A stretch of 64,000 nucleotides of DNA from Bradyrhizobium sp. Ai1a-2 (GTDB lineage Bacteria; Pseudomonadota; Alphaproteobacteria; Rhizobiales; Xanthobacteraceae): the NCBI RefSeq assembly GCF_000426245.1, contig NZ_AUEZ01000004.1, positions 124,001 through 188,000 of the forward strand, written 5' to 3'. Each line of letters opens with the position of its first letter. Position 1 is the first letter of the stretch. Both the position numbers and the translations under genes were made by a program. Positions 52,412-61,968 of this stretch are shown here, piece after piece. A model generated the notes under the pieces. That model made no database searches, was not told the DNA's origin, and saw only the letters and a program-made list of their open reading frames with translations.

Positions 52412-53136
52412 TCGAACTGTTGGCCAGCCCGGAAGCCTGGGCGGCGCTACTCACGTTGACGGCGCTGGAGATCGTGCTCGGCATCGACAACGTGATCTTC
52501 CTGTCGGTGCTGGTCTCCCGCATCCCGCCGCATCAGGCGAAACGCGCGCGGCAGATCGGATTATTCCTGGCGCTCGTGTTCCGCATCCTGTTGCTCAGCC
52601 TGCTGGTGTGGCTGATCGGGTTGACGGAGCCGGTGTTCACGGCGAGGGGGCTCGCGCTGTCCTGGCGCGATGTCATCCTGATTGGCGGCGGGCTGTTTCT
52701 GATCGCCAAGGCGACGCATGAGATCCATGATGAAGTGGAAGCGCGGGAAGGTGAGGAAGAGGCGGCGTCGGGTGCCGGCAGCGCGTTCTTCTGGGTGATC
52801 GTCCAGATCATCATCATCGATATGGTGTTCTCGCTGGATTCGATCATCACCGCGATCGGCATGGCGCAGGATTTGGAGGTCATGATCGCGGCCGTCGTGA
52901 TCGCCTGCATCGTCATGTACGTCTCGTCGGGGCCGGTGGCGCGTTTTGTCGCAGAGCATCCGACCACCAAGATGCTGGCGCTGGCGTTCCTGGTGCTGAT
53001 CGGCGTGGCGCTGGTCGCCGATGGTTTCCACTTCCACATCCCGCGCGGCTACATCTATTTTGCGATGGCGTTCGCCGCCGCGGTGGAGATGTTCAACGTG
53101 CTGGCGAGACGTAACCGGAAGAAGACGGTCAGGTAG
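52408..53136 (+). CDS. TerC family integral membrane protein
   Basis: 242 residues from ATG 52408, overlapping the pcs stop by 4 bases. Seven membrane helices. Family motifs: LTALEIVLGIDNVIFLSVLV (first Asp region), DMVFSLDSIITAIGMAQ (second Asp region) and a His-rich loop (DGFHFHIPRGYIYFA). TerC relatives are linked to metal ion export, notably Mn. Co-translation with pcs is clear; no functional link known. Confidence 0.9.
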   Translation: MIELLASPEAWAALLTLTALEIVLGIDNVIFLSVLVSRIPPHQAKRARQIGLFLALVFRILLLSLLVWLIGLTEPVFTARGLALSWRDVILIGGGLFLIAKATHEIHDEVEAREGEEEAASGAGSAFFWVIVQIIIIDMVFSLDSIITAIGMAQDLEVMIAAVVIACIVMYVSSGPVARFVAEHPTTKMLALAFLVLIGVALVADGFHFHIPRGYIYFAMAFAAAVEMFNVLARRNRKKTVR

Positions 53137-53217
53137 CCGATCCGGCCCGCGAGTTGACAACACGGCGCCGATGGCATTCGGTTCGGTGGCTACCGGATAG
53201 TTGAGGGAGAGCCCGAC

Positions 53218-54192
53218 ATGACCAAGGCCGTGCGCGTGCACAAGGTGGGAGGCCCGGAAGTCCTCACTTACGAGGATGTCGAGGTGCCGGCGCCGGCCGC
53301 GGGCGAAGTGCGGATTCGCCAGCACGCGATCGGGCTCAACTTCATCGACGTCTATTTCCGCACCGGCCTCTACAAGGCGCCCGGTCTTCCCTTCATCGCC
53401 GGCAACGAGGCGGCAGGCGAAGTGGTCGCGGTCGGACCGGGCGTAACCAACTTCCATCCCGGCGATCGCGTTGCCTACTATTTCAATCTCGGCGGCTACA
53501 CAACCGAGCGCGTCATCCCCGCCGACAAGGTGGTGAAGCTCCCCGACCACATCACCTATGAGCAGGGCGCCGTGCTGATGCTGAAGGGGCTGACGGTTTG
53601 GTATCTCCTGCACAAGACCTTCAAGGTGGAGCCGCACCATCGCGTGCTGATCCACGCAGCCGCCGGCGGCATCGGCTTGCTCGCCTGCCAATGGGCCCGC
53701 GCGATGGGCGCCCACGTGATCGGCACCGTCGGCTCAAAGGAGAAGGCCGATCTCGCGCTCGCCAATGGCTGCGATCACGTCATCCTCTACAATGAGGAGG
53801 ACTTTGTCGCGCGGGTGAAGCAGATCAGCCGCGGCGAGCTTTGCGACGTCGTCTATGACGGCGTCGGCAAGACCACTTTTCCGGGCTCACTGTCCTGCCT
53901 GAGGCCGCGCGGCCTGTTCGTAAGCTTCGGCAACGCGTCCGGTCCCGTGCCGCCATTCGCGCTCGCCGAACTCAACAACCATGGCTCGCTGTTCGCGACC
54001 CGGCCCAAGCTCAACGACTACGTCGCCACCCGGAAGGAATTGCTCGAAGGCGCCGATACGCTGTTTGCCGCCGTGATCAACGGCAAGCTGCACGTGCCGA
54101 TCAATCACGCCTACGCGCTGAAGGATGTCGCGCGTGCGCATATCGATCTGGAGAGCCGCGCGACCACAGGGGCGTCGATCCTGAGGCCGTAG
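53218..54192 (+). CDS. Zinc-independent quinone oxidoreductase (QOR, MDR family)
   Basis: 324 residues. QOR pattern: GLNFIDVYFRTGLYKAPGLP, GNEAAGEVVAVGPGVTNFHP, the NADPH loop IHAAAGGIGLLACQWARAMG, and DVVYDGVGKTTFPGSLSCLR. No zinc ligands. Reduces quinones with NADPH by one or two electrons. A dispersed palindromic repeat follows 9 bases after the stop. Confidence 0.93.
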   Translation: MTKAVRVHKVGGPEVLTYEDVEVPAPAAGEVRIRQHAIGLNFIDVYFRTGLYKAPGLPFIAGNEAAGEVVAVGPGVTNFHPGDRVAYYFNLGGYTTERVIPADKVVKLPDHITYEQGAVLMLKGLTVWYLLHKTFKVEPHHRVLIHAAAGGIGLLACQWARAMGAHVIGTVGSKEKADLALANGCDHVILYNEEDFVARVKQISRGELCDVVYDGVGKTTFPGSLSCLRPRGLFVSFGNASGPVPPFALAELNNHGSLFATRPKLNDYVATRKELLEGADTLFAAVINGKLHVPINHAYALKDVARAHIDLESRATTGASILRP

Positions 54193-54200
54193 TTCGCCGC

Positions 54201-54288
54201 CGTCATTGCGAGCGAAGCGCAGCAATCCATCCCTCCGGCACGTGAGGACAGAATGGATTGCTTCGTCGCTTCGCTCCTCGCAATGACG
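54201..54288. repeat. Dispersed palindromic repeat between two convergent genes
   Basis: Arms CGTCATTGCGAGCGAAGCGC... (54201-54230) and its near-complement ending CTCGCAATGACG (54253-54288) make an imperfect inverted repeat, the second arm being 6 bases longer. This is a common type of intergenic repeat in Bradyrhizobium and relatives. It may act as a bidirectional transcription end here. Confidence 0.75.
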
Positions 54289-54297
54289 ATAAGACGG

Positions 54298-55494
54298 TCA
54301 CGCCACTCGCCGCGCGGCGCCTGCTTGCGTCAGGATCGCATCGAGCGTCTCGATCATCTCGGAGACCTCGGCGCGCGACACGTTGAGCGCAGGCATGAAG
54401 CGGAGTGCGTCGGGTTGCGGCGAGTTGATCAGCAGCCCTTTCGAGAATGCCTGCGCCACGATCGCCGCACCGATCGGCAGCTTCAGATCGAGCGCCAGGA
54501 GCAGTCCGCGGCCCCTGATGTCGCCGAGGCCGTGCCGGGCCGAGAGCCGCTGCAACTCGCCTTCCAGGAACAGGCCGGTATCGGTGACTGACTTCAGGAA
54601 TTCCGGCTTGCTGACCTGTTCCAGCACGGCAAGCCCCGCCGCGCACATCAGCGGATTGCCGTTGAAGGTGCCGCCCTGGTCGCCGTGCTCGAAGCAGGCC
54701 GCATGCTCGGTCGCGAGCAAGGCGGCGAGCGGTACGCCGCCGCCGATGCCCTTGCCGAGCGTCATGATGTCAGGCGCAATCCCGGCATGCTCGTAATGGA
54801 AGAGGTTTCCGGTGCGGCCCATGCCGGTTTGGATCTCGTCGACGATCAGGAGCAGGCCATGCTCGCTGGTCAGCGTGCGCAGCTCCTTCAGGAATTGATC
54901 GGTCGCGGGCCAGACGCCGGCTTCGCCCTGGATCGGCTCCAGCATGACGGCAACCGTGTTCGAGGAAATCAGCTTCTTCACCGAGGCGATGTCGTTGAGC
55001 CGCGCTTTCCGGAAGCCCGGCACCTTCGGTTCGAACAGCGGTTCGAACGCCTTCTTGCCGGAAGCCGACATGGTCGCCAGCGTGCGGCCGTGAAAGCCGC
55101 CTTCGAAGGTGATGATCTCGAAGGCGCCGCTTCTGTGTTTCGCGCCATATTTGCGCGCAAGCTTGATCGCGCCTTCATTGGCTTCCGCACCGGAATTGGC
55201 GAAGAACACCTGGTCGAAGCAGCTGTTTTCGACGAGCGCATTGGCAAGCTTGAGGCTGGGTTCGTTGTAGAAGGCCGGGCTCGGGGTCAACAGACAGTTG
55301 GCCTGCGCGGCCAGCGCTTCGGCGACAGCAGGCGGCGAATGGCCGAGGCAGTTGACCGCCCAACCCTGCATGAAATCGAGATAGCGGCGGCCAGTATCGT
55401 CCCAGAGATAGGAGCCTTCGCCGCGGACAAACACGGTCTTCGGACGTGCGGTGATGTCCATCAGCGCGTCGAACGGATGCGTAGCGTCAGGCAT
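54298..55494 (-). CDS. Class III aminotransferase, acetylornithine transaminase-like
   Basis: 398 residues from ATG 55494. PLP fold type I features: [51 protein letters not shown] and the PLP Lys in [16 protein letters not shown]. Closest by pattern to ArgD-type acetylornithine transaminases, but ornithine or 4-aminobutyrate enzymes look similar, so the symbol is withheld. A short peptide frame and a strong hairpin lie upstream. Confidence 0.88.
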   Translation of the reverse strand: MPDATHPFDALMDITARPKTVFVRGEGSYLWDDTGRRYLDFMQGWAVNCLGHSPPAVAEALAAQANCLLTPSPAFYNEPSLKLANALVENSCFDQVFFANSGAEANEGAIKLARKYGAKHRSGAFEIITFEGGFHGRTLATMSASGKKAFEPLFEPKVPGFRKARLNDIASVKKLISSNTVAVMLEPIQGEAGVWPATDQFLKELRTLTSEHGLLLIVDEIQTGMGRTGNLFHYEHAGIAPDIMTLGKGIGGGVPLAALLATEHAACFEHGDQGGTFNGNPLMCAAGLAVLEQVSKPEFLKSVTDTGLFLEGELQRLSARHGLGDIRGRGLLLALDLKLPIGAAIVAQAFSKGLLINSPQPDALRFMPALNVSRAEVSEMIETLDAILTQAGAARRVA

Positions 55495-55540
55495 GTCAGG
55501 CTCCTTGGTCGGTTGGGATGAAAGGGCAGGCGGCAACGCA

Positions 55541-55572
55541 AGAAGGCCGCACTTTTGAGGGTGCGGCCTTCT
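55541..55572 (-). promoter_or_regulatory. Strong hairpin in the leader of the aminotransferase gene
   Basis: AGAAGGCCGCAC / GTGCGGCCTTCT is a perfect 12-bp stem with an 8-base loop. It lies about 50 bases upstream of the start at 55494 and downstream of a 12-codon peptide frame (55595-55633). The order peptide-hairpin-gene suggests attenuation or leader control, but no U-run follows the stem on the minus strand. Confidence 0.45.
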
Positions 55573-55594
55573 CGAAAACCTTAGGCTGAACTAG

Positions 55595-55633
55595 CTAGTC
55601 AGCGCTGGCGTCGGACATGGCGCAACCCATCAT
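55595..55633 (-). CDS. Possible 12-residue leader peptide
   Basis: ATGATGGGTTGC... encodes MMGCAMSDASAD and stops with TAG at 55597-55595, just before the leader hairpin of the aminotransferase gene. There is no run of a control amino acid, so classical attenuation is doubtful. Listed because of position only. Confidence 0.25.
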   Translation of the reverse strand: MMGCAMSDASAD

Positions 55634-55722
55634 CGTCGCGGGTGCGACGACGGAAAGTGGCGCGGCGGATGGTCCGGTTCAGCTTCATGGCGATGGGCCA
55701 TACAGCCCAAGGGCGGGTAATG

Positions 55723-56364
55723 TCAAGTCGCGCGCGGCGCCTCTTCGCTTTCGTCCTCGCCCCAATCGGCGTCGGCAATCGAGGTGTCGAACAGTTCGCC
55801 ACGGAGCAGGGCGAGCGGCGATTTGTAGTACAGCGCGATATTGTGGAACGGATCGGTCAGGACCTTCCAGACCCATATCAGCCCCGTCGGCACGTCCTTG
55901 ATGACGAAGAGCTGGATCATGCGGGCGAGTCCGCCAGCGATGCCGATCGCGAGCCAGACCTCGCCGACATGGCGGATGAAATCGAGCCTGGTGGCCGGCG
56001 GTGAGAACAGGCCGAACAGCGTCGGAAAGGCGAACAGTGCGACCGGCGCGAGGCCCCAGACGACAAGCAGGACGATCTTGCGGCTCTGGTTGTACCCGAC
56101 CTTGATCGCTTCCTTGTAATCGTTGGTGACCTTGTTCACGACGTCATAGCCGTTAGGCTCGAAGAAGAAATGCCCGGTCTGCCGCGTCAACATCGCGAGC
56201 CAGCCGACCAGACCGGCCATGGCCGGATCGGTGAACAGCAGCCCGTAGCAGACCAGGAATATGACGGCGCTGATCAGGTGCAGCGTCTGATTGATGCGGC
56301 TCTGGTGGTAGTAGCGGTAATCGTCCCAACGCTGTGTGCGCAGTGTCTTCGAAAAGCGGCTCAT
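55723..56364 (-). CDS. Conserved membrane protein (213 aa), Mpo1/DUF962-like pattern
   Basis: Several hydrophobic segments (LHLISAVIFLVCYGLLFTDP; KIVLLVVWGLAPVALFAFPT; VWLAIGIAGGLARMIQLFVI). The early HQSRINQTLHLISA segment has the His/Asn/His spacing of Mpo1/DUF962 proteins, but the match is short. C-terminus acidic. Function unknown. Confidence 0.7.
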   Translation of the reverse strand: MSRFSKTLRTQRWDDYRYYHQSRINQTLHLISAVIFLVCYGLLFTDPAMAGLVGWLAMLTRQTGHFFFEPNGYDVVNKVTNDYKEAIKVGYNQSRKIVLLVVWGLAPVALFAFPTLFGLFSPPATRLDFIRHVGEVWLAIGIAGGLARMIQLFVIKDVPTGLIWVWKVLTDPFHNIALYYKSPLALLRGELFDTSIADADWGEDESEEAPRAT

Positions 56365-56638
56365 CGTTCACCCCTTGGATTTGAAGGTGCGCGAGCCATA
56401 GGCCGAGTCCGTGAATGCAACGTGACATCTTGAAGTTGTTATAACCTTCGATAGCAATCCAAGATGAGCGCGCGAAAGCGGCTTCGCAGGATGCGAACTA
56501 TCAGGCAACGCCATTCCTTGCCGCCGGAGTGGCGGCAGGATTCTCTGAATTTTGAATATCGTTTCGCGGACGCTCACCGAGCATTGCGGTGGATCAAAAC
56601 GCCCGAAGTGGCCGCAACTATCGTGATACGAAGGCGGC

Positions 56639-57970
56639 TCAGAATCCGGCGACGCTGCCGTGCAGGTCGTATTCGTCGGAGCGTTCGATCTTGGCCGTGA
56701 CGATCTCGCCGATCCTCAGTGGACGGCGGCTCGAGAGATAGACCGCGCCATCGATCTCCGGAGCGTCGGCCTTCGATCGGCCTCTCGCCACGGTCGGGCC
56801 GACCTCGTCGATGATGATCTGTTGCCTTGTGCCGACCTTGCGCTTCAGCCGGCGCGCGGAGATATTCTGCTGGCGGGCCATCAGCGCGTTGTAGCGCTCC
56901 TGCTTGATCTCATCGGGCACCGCGCCGGGGAGCGCGTTGGAGGTCGCGCCTGCGACAGGTTCGTATTTGAAACAGCCGACGCGATTGATCTCGGCTTCGT
57001 CGAGCCAGTCGAGCAGATAGGCGAAATCGGAATCCGTCTCGCCGGGGAAACCGACGATGAAGGTCGAGCGCAGCGCGAGCTCCGGGCACTGCTCGCGCCA
57101 TTGCTTGATGCGCGCCAACGTCTTGTCCTGCGCGGCTGGACGCTTCATGGCTTTCAGAACATCGGGGCTCGCGTGCTGGAAGGGGATGTCGAGATAGGGC
57201 AGCACTTTGCCCTCGGTCATCAGCCCGATCACCTCGTCGACATGCGGGTAGGGGTAGACATATTGCAGCCGCACCCAGGCGCCGAGTTCGCCGAGCTCCT
57301 TTGCAAGGTCGAAGAATTTGGCGCGGACGGCGCGGTCCTGCCACGGGCTCTCGGCATATTTCAGGTCGACGCCGTAGGCCGAAGTGTCCTGCGAGATGAC
57401 CAGCAGTTCCTTGACGCCTGCATTTACCAGCCGCTCGGCCTCGCGGAGCACGTCGTTGGCCGGCCGCGACACCAGGTCGCCGCGCAGCTTCGGGATGATA
57501 CAGAAGGTGCAGCGATTGTTGCAGCCCTCGGAGATCTTCAAGTAGGCGTAGTGGCGCGGCGTCAGCTTGACGCCCTGCGGCGGCACCAGGTCGAGATGCG
57601 GATTGTGCACCGGCGGCAGCGCGCGATGCACGGCGTCCAGCACGCTTTCATATTGCTGCGGGCCGGTGATGGAGAGCACGCCGGGATAGGCGCTCTCGAT
57701 CTGCTCGGGTTCCGCGCCCATGCAGCCGGTCACGATCACCTTGCCGTTCTCGGCCATGGCCTCGCCGATCGCCGAGAGTGATTCCTGCTTGGCGCTGTCA
57801 AGGAAGCCGCAGGTATTGACGATCACGATGTCCGCGCCGTCATGCTTGCGTGCGAGCTCATAACCCTCGGCCCGCAGCCGCGTGATGATGCGTTCGGAAT
57901 CGACCAACGCCTTCGGGCATCCAAGCGAAACAAACGAGATTTTTGGCGCGGCCGCCTGCTGCATATTCAA
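56639..57970 (-). CDS. rimO: Ribosomal protein S12 methylthiotransferase RimO
   Basis: 443 residues. N-terminal methylthiotransferase domain with three cluster Cys ([32 protein letters not shown]), radical SAM domain with [20 protein letters not shown] (CX3CX2C), and a C-terminal TRAM domain ending [20 protein letters not shown]. Modifies Asp of S12. The LGCPK and RGD features separate it from MiaB. A start two codons later (57964) is possible. Confidence 0.96.
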   Translation of the reverse strand: MNMQQAAAPKISFVSLGCPKALVDSERIITRLRAEGYELARKHDGADIVIVNTCGFLDSAKQESLSAIGEAMAENGKVIVTGCMGAEPEQIESAYPGVLSITGPQQYESVLDAVHRALPPVHNPHLDLVPPQGVKLTPRHYAYLKISEGCNNRCTFCIIPKLRGDLVSRPANDVLREAERLVNAGVKELLVISQDTSAYGVDLKYAESPWQDRAVRAKFFDLAKELGELGAWVRLQYVYPYPHVDEVIGLMTEGKVLPYLDIPFQHASPDVLKAMKRPAAQDKTLARIKQWREQCPELALRSTFIVGFPGETDSDFAYLLDWLDEAEINRVGCFKYEPVAGATSNALPGAVPDEIKQERYNALMARQQNISARRLKRKVGTRQQIIIDEVGPTVARGRSKADAPEIDGAVYLSSRRPLRIGEIVTAKIERSDEYDLHGSVAGF

Positions 57971-58077
57971 ATCTGCCTGATTGATGGGCAGGAGCTAGTC
58001 CCAATTGTCCATAATTACAAGACTTTGAGCTGGCTTCCGTCGTGCTATGGATAGTTTTTAGGGAACACGAGTGAGCG

Positions 58078-58668
58078 ATGGCCGCCGAGTCGTCTCCGAA
58101 AATCGTCATCGTCGATGAAAGTCCGATCCGCGCCGCGATCCTGGAGGAGGGCCTGCGGGAGGCGGGTTATACCAGCGTCGTGCATATCAGCGAGATGCAC
58201 AGCCTGCTGGCGCGAATCTACGCCGTCGACCCCGATATCATCGTGATCGACCTGGAAAACCCCAGCCGCGACGTGCTGGAACAGATGTTCCAGGTCAGCC
58301 GGGCCGTGCGGCGGCCGATTGCCATGTTCGTCGACCAGAGCGATGCCGCCTCGATCCAGGCCTCCGTTGAGGCCGGTGTGTCGGCCTATATCGTGGACGG
58401 GTTCAACAAGCAGCGCATCAAGCCGATCCTCGACCTCTGCGTGTCCCGCTTCAACGCCTTCGCGCGGCTGCAGGACGAGTTGGACCGCACCAAGCACGCC
58501 CTGGAAGAGCGCAAGGTGATCGACCGTGCCAAGGGCATCCTGATGAAATTGAAAGGCCTCACCGAAGACGAGGCCTATGTGCTGCTGCGCTCGACGGCGA
58601 TGCGCGAGAAAAAGAAGATCGGCGAGATCGCGCAGTCGATCCTGACCGCGTCGGAGTTGCTCAAATGA
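58078..58668 (+). CDS. nasT: ANTAR-domain antiterminator NasT
   Basis: 196 residues. N-terminal receiver-like domain (KIVIVDESPIRAAILEEGLR; HIIVIDLENP-type strand), C-terminal ANTAR domain with ERKVIDRAKGILMKLKGLTE and DEAYVLLRSTAMREKKKIGE. NasT binds paired hairpins in leader RNAs of nitrate-assimilation (and in Bradyrhizobium also denitrification) genes and prevents termination. NasS holds it when nitrate is absent. The stop overlaps the nasS start by 4 bases. Confidence 0.92.
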   Translation: MAAESSPKIVIVDESPIRAAILEEGLREAGYTSVVHISEMHSLLARIYAVDPDIIVIDLENPSRDVLEQMFQVSRAVRRPIAMFVDQSDAASIQASVEAGVSAYIVDGFNKQRIKPILDLCVSRFNAFARLQDELDRTKHALEERKVIDRAKGILMKLKGLTEDEAYVLLRSTAMREKKKIGEIAQSILTASELLK

Positions 58669-59831
58669 CCACACCGCTTCGCATCGGTTTCATCCCGCTG
58701 GTCGACGCCGCCGCGCTGATCGTCGCCGCCGACAAGGGCTTTGCCGCCGCCGAGGGACTCGACATCACCCTGGTGCGGGAGGTGTCGTGGTCGAACGTCC
58801 GCGACAAGCTCAATATCGGCCTGTTCGATGCCGCGCATCTCTTGGCACCGGTCGCGATCGCCTCCAGCCTCGGCCTCGGCCACGTCAAGGTGCCGATCGT
58901 GGCGCCCTTCAATCTCGGCCTCAACGGCAACGCAATCACGGTCTCGCCGCCGCTGCATGCTGCGATCATGGAGGAGATCGACGGCGACCGTTTCGATCCG
59001 ATGGCAACGGCGCTGGCGCTGGCGCGCGTGGTCGCGAAGCGGCGGAAGAGCGGGGCGGAGCCATTGATTTTTGGCATGACGTTTCCGTTCTCGACCCACA
59101 ATTATCAATTGCGGTTCTGGATGGCGGCAGGTGGCGTCGACCCGGACGAGGACGTGCGACTGGTGGTGCTGCCGCCGCCTTACATGGTCGACAGCCTCGC
59201 CAATGGCCATGTCGATGCGTTCTGCGTCGGCGCTCCCTGGAACTCGGTCGCGGTTGATCTTCGCATTGGCCATATCCTGCATTTCGTTTCCGATATCCTG
59301 GTCGCCGCGGTCGAGAAGGTGCTGGCGATCAGGCAGAACTGGGCGGAAAAGAATCCGGATGTCGTCGCGGCGCTGGTGCGGGCGCATCTGCGCGCCGCCG
59401 AATTCATCGAGCGGCCGGAAAACCGCGCCGAGGCGGCTGCGCTCCTGGCACGGCCGGAGCGGATCGGCGTCGACGCCGAGGTGATCCAACGCACGCTCGA
59501 TGGCCGGCTCAAGATTTCGCCCGATGGCGCCAAGCGCGAAAGCGGTCGCTACCTGTTGGTCGGGCGGCAAGGCGCGGCGCGACCCGACCCGGCGCAGGCC
59601 GCGTGGCTCTACGCGCAGATGGTGCGGTGGGGGCAGGCGGCCATGAAGCCGGATGCGCTGAAGACGGCCATGGACGTGTTCCGGCCCGACCTCTACGACG
59701 CGGCTGTGGGGCATCAACCGGCGAACGCCGATGCGCCCCAGCCGATCGGCGCTTTCGCCGGGCCGCCCTTCGATCCCAACGACATCCGGGGGCATCTGGC
59801 GGCATTCAAGATCGGTTACTGGAAACCGTAA
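58665..59831 (+). CDS. nasS: Nitrate sensor NasS (NrtA/CmpA family)
   Basis: 388 residues without a signal peptide, as expected for a cytoplasmic sensor rather than a periplasmic binding protein. Family features: LRIGFIPLVDAAALIVAADK, REVSWSNVRDKLNIGLFDAA, LGHVKVPIVAPFNLGLNGNA and CVGAPWNSVAVDLRIGHIL. Binds NasT and releases it on nitrate or nitrite. Coupled to nasT by ATGA. Confidence 0.92.
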   Translation: MTTPLRIGFIPLVDAAALIVAADKGFAAAEGLDITLVREVSWSNVRDKLNIGLFDAAHLLAPVAIASSLGLGHVKVPIVAPFNLGLNGNAITVSPPLHAAIMEEIDGDRFDPMATALALARVVAKRRKSGAEPLIFGMTFPFSTHNYQLRFWMAAGGVDPDEDVRLVVLPPPYMVDSLANGHVDAFCVGAPWNSVAVDLRIGHILHFVSDILVAAVEKVLAIRQNWAEKNPDVVAALVRAHLRAAEFIERPENRAEAAALLARPERIGVDAEVIQRTLDGRLKISPDGAKRESGRYLLVGRQGAARPDPAQAAWLYAQMVRWGQAAMKPDALKTAMDVFRPDLYDAAVGHQPANADAPQPIGAFAGPPFDPNDIRGHLAAFKIGYWKP

Positions 59832-59975
59832 CGCCTGTGCTGCGATCGTAGGCAGCCCCCACGGCTCGGCTAAATTTTGAGCGGGCTGCTCGAAATTCGT
59901 TATGAGGCTGGCCGCCGGGTTTGCGGGCTGCTCGCCTAATATACTGAAACAGCGCAATATTTTCTGCGGCATCGT

Positions 59976-59992
59976 CTGGCACGCAACTTGAA
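59976..59992 (+). promoter_or_regulatory. Sigma54-type promoter upstream of nirA
   Basis: CTGGCACGCAACTTGAA matches the sigma54 consensus TGGCACG-N4-TTGCW except at the last positions (TTGAA), so the -12 GC element is GA. Spacing between the -24 and -12 parts is correct. Position, about 190 bases upstream of nirA and after nasS, fits NtrC-controlled nitrite assimilation. I did not find a clear NtrC site. Confidence 0.55.
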
Positions 59993-60004
59993 TGTTGCAG
60001 TGCG

Positions 60005-60183
60005 GCCAGCCTGTCGCAGATGCCTGCTGGCTCACGTCCAAGATGGATTTCCGCAGCAACGAAGCTGATCGGACCGTTTCCAGGAATCAAGCAAGGCAGT
60101 CCCAGGCCAAGCCGAATTCCGAACGGTCGCTTTCCACGTCGTTGACGCCACTCGCGGTGGCCGCAGGAGCTTCGTCGCAGACC
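60005..60183 (+). promoter_or_regulatory. Long nirA leader, possible NasT target
   Basis: From the predicted sigma54 start to the nirA ATG there are about 180 transcribed but untranslated bases, in the same neighbourhood as nasT/nasS. Pairings include GCCAGC with GCTGGC in the first 50 bases, GACCGTT with AACGGTC further on, and GCCAC-TCGCG-GTGGC near the ATG. I could not identify with confidence the two hexaloop hairpins that NasT binds, nor a U-run terminator. The frame is open through this stretch, but an upstream start would give a non-homologous extension. Confidence 0.4.
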
Positions 60184-61968
60184 ATGAAAATCGAGCCGCT
60201 CTCAGTCGACTTCTCCGACGAGCAGAAACGCTACCTCGAAGGCTTTACCACCGGCCTGCAGATCAGCCGGGTCGGCCGCGGGCTTGGCGGGGGCGCCGCC
60301 AAAGCCAGTGCCGAGCCGACCGGCCCCGACGCCGTACATATCAAGGCGCAGGACAAGGTCATCGCCTCAGGAAAGAAGCTCGTCGATCAGGAAAAATTCA
60401 AACGGGACGAGCATCCCTTCGATGCCTATCCGCGCCTGAAGCAACAGGCGCTCGACAACGCGCCGCCATCGCCTGCCGATAATTTCCGCTGGCGCTATTT
60501 CGGCCTGTTCTACGTCGCACCGGCGCAGGATTCCTACATGAGCCGCCTGCGCATTCCAAACGGCATCCTGAAGCACTGGCAGTTTGCGGGGCTCGCCGAT
60601 CTCGCCGAAGAACTCTGCGGCCCGTACTCCCACGTCACCACGCGCGCGAACTTGCAGGTGCGCGAAATCCCGCCGAAGAACGCCGTGAAACTGATCGAGG
60701 GCATCCAGGATCTCGGCCTGTGCTCGCGCGGCTCCGGCGCCGACAACATCCGCAACGTTACGGGCACGCCGACCGCGGGCATCGATCCGCAAGAGCTGTT
60801 GGACACGCGCGCTTACGCCCGCGAGTGGCACTACCACATCCTCAATGACCGCTCGCTCTACGGTCTGCCGCGCAAATTCAACGTCGCCTTCGATGGCGGC
60901 GGCCGGATCGCGGTGCTGGAAGAGACCAATGATATTGCGTTCACAGCGGTGGATGTGAAGGACGGGTTTGGCGTCGAGCCCGGCGTGTGGTTCCGACTCG
61001 GCCTCGGCGGCATCACCGGACACAAGGATTTTGCAAAGTACTCCGACATCATCGTCAAGCCGGAGGAGGCGACGAAGGTGGCGGACGCCATCGTCCGCGT
61101 CTTCATCGATCTCGGCGACCGCACCAACCGCAACAAGGCGCGGCTGAAATATGTCCTGGACGGGATCGGTCACGACCAATTCCTGAAACTGGTCGAGGAG
61201 CGGCTGAAGCAACCCTTCACCCGCGTGCCGACTGAGGCGCTGGCGCCGCGGCCTTTGACGGACCGCATGGCGCATATCGGTGTGCACAAGCAGAAGCAGG
61301 AGGGATTGAACTGGATCGGCGTGTCGCTGCCGCTCGGCAAGGTCACCTGCGAGCAGATGCGTGGATTGGCCAAGATCGCTCGCGATCTCGGCGACGGCGA
61401 GATCCGCCTCACGGTCTGGCAGAACCTGTTGATCCCAGGCGTGCGCAACGAGAATGTCGAACTCGCGATCGCGGCGATCAAGACGATCGGGCTCGCGGTC
61501 GAGGCCTCGCACATCCGCGCCGGGCTGATTGCCTGCACCGGCAATGCCGGCTGCCGCTTTGCCGCCTCGAATACCAAGCGCCACGCCGCCGAGATCGGCG
61601 ACTGGTGCGAGCCACGCGTTGCCATGGACAAGCCGGTCAACATCCATGTCACCGGCTGCCATCATTCCTGCGCGCAGCACTACATCAGCGACATCGGCCT
61701 GATCGCGGCGAAGGTGGACGCCGGCGAGGACGTCGATCCGGTCGAGGGCTATCATCTCTTCACCGGCGGCGGCTTCGGGCCCGATGCCGATGTCGGGCAC
61801 GAGGTCTATCACGACCTCAAGGCGGAGGACGCGCCGAAGACAGTCGAGAAGCTGCTGAAAGCCTATCTCACGCATCGTTCATCTCCCGATGAACCCTTCC
61901 TGTCCTTCGCGCGCCGCCATGATGGCGAGACGCTGCGCAAGCTCGCTGACGCCGAGGCATCCGCATGA
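60184..61968 (+). CDS. nirA: Ferredoxin-type assimilatory nitrite reductase NirA
   Basis: 594 residues from ATG 60184. Two pseudo-symmetric NIR/SIR ferredoxin-like plus siroheme domains: SYMSRLRIPNGILKHWQFAG, HVTTRANLQVREIPPKNA; the [4Fe-4S]-siroheme Cys as CTGNAGCRFAASNTK (CX5C) and TGCHHSCAQHYISD (CX3C). Reduces nitrite to ammonium with six electrons. The stop overlaps the downstream flavoprotein by 4 bases, its probable electron donor. Confidence 0.93.
   Translation: MKIEPLSVDFSDEQKRYLEGFTTGLQISRVGRGLGGGAAKASAEPTGPDAVHIKAQDKVIASGKKLVDQEKFKRDEHPFDAYPRLKQQALDNAPPSPADNFRWRYFGLFYVAPAQDSYMSRLRIPNGILKHWQFAGLADLAEELCGPYSHVTTRANLQVREIPPKNAVKLIEGIQDLGLCSRGSGADNIRNVTGTPTAGIDPQELLDTRAYAREWHYHILNDRSLYGLPRKFNVAFDGGGRIAVLEETNDIAFTAVDVKDGFGVEPGVWFRLGLGGITGHKDFAKYSDIIVKPEEATKVADAIVRVFIDLGDRTNRNKARLKYVLDGIGHDQFLKLVEERLKQPFTRVPTEALAPRPLTDRMAHIGVHKQKQEGLNWIGVSLPLGKVTCEQMRGLAKIARDLGDGEIRLTVWQNLLIPGVRNENVELAIAAIKTIGLAVEASHIRAGLIACTGNAGCRFAASNTKRHAAEIGDWCEPRVAMDKPVNIHVTGCHHSCAQHYISDIGLIAAKVDAGEDVDPVEGYHLFTGGGFGPDADVGHEVYHDLKAEDAPKTVEKLLKAYLTHRSSPDEPFLSFARRHDGETLRKLADAEASA

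Noticed and set aside
60367..61875. 502-codon minus-strand frame inside nirA
   Set aside because: Antisense shadow of a gene with complete siroheme cluster motifs.
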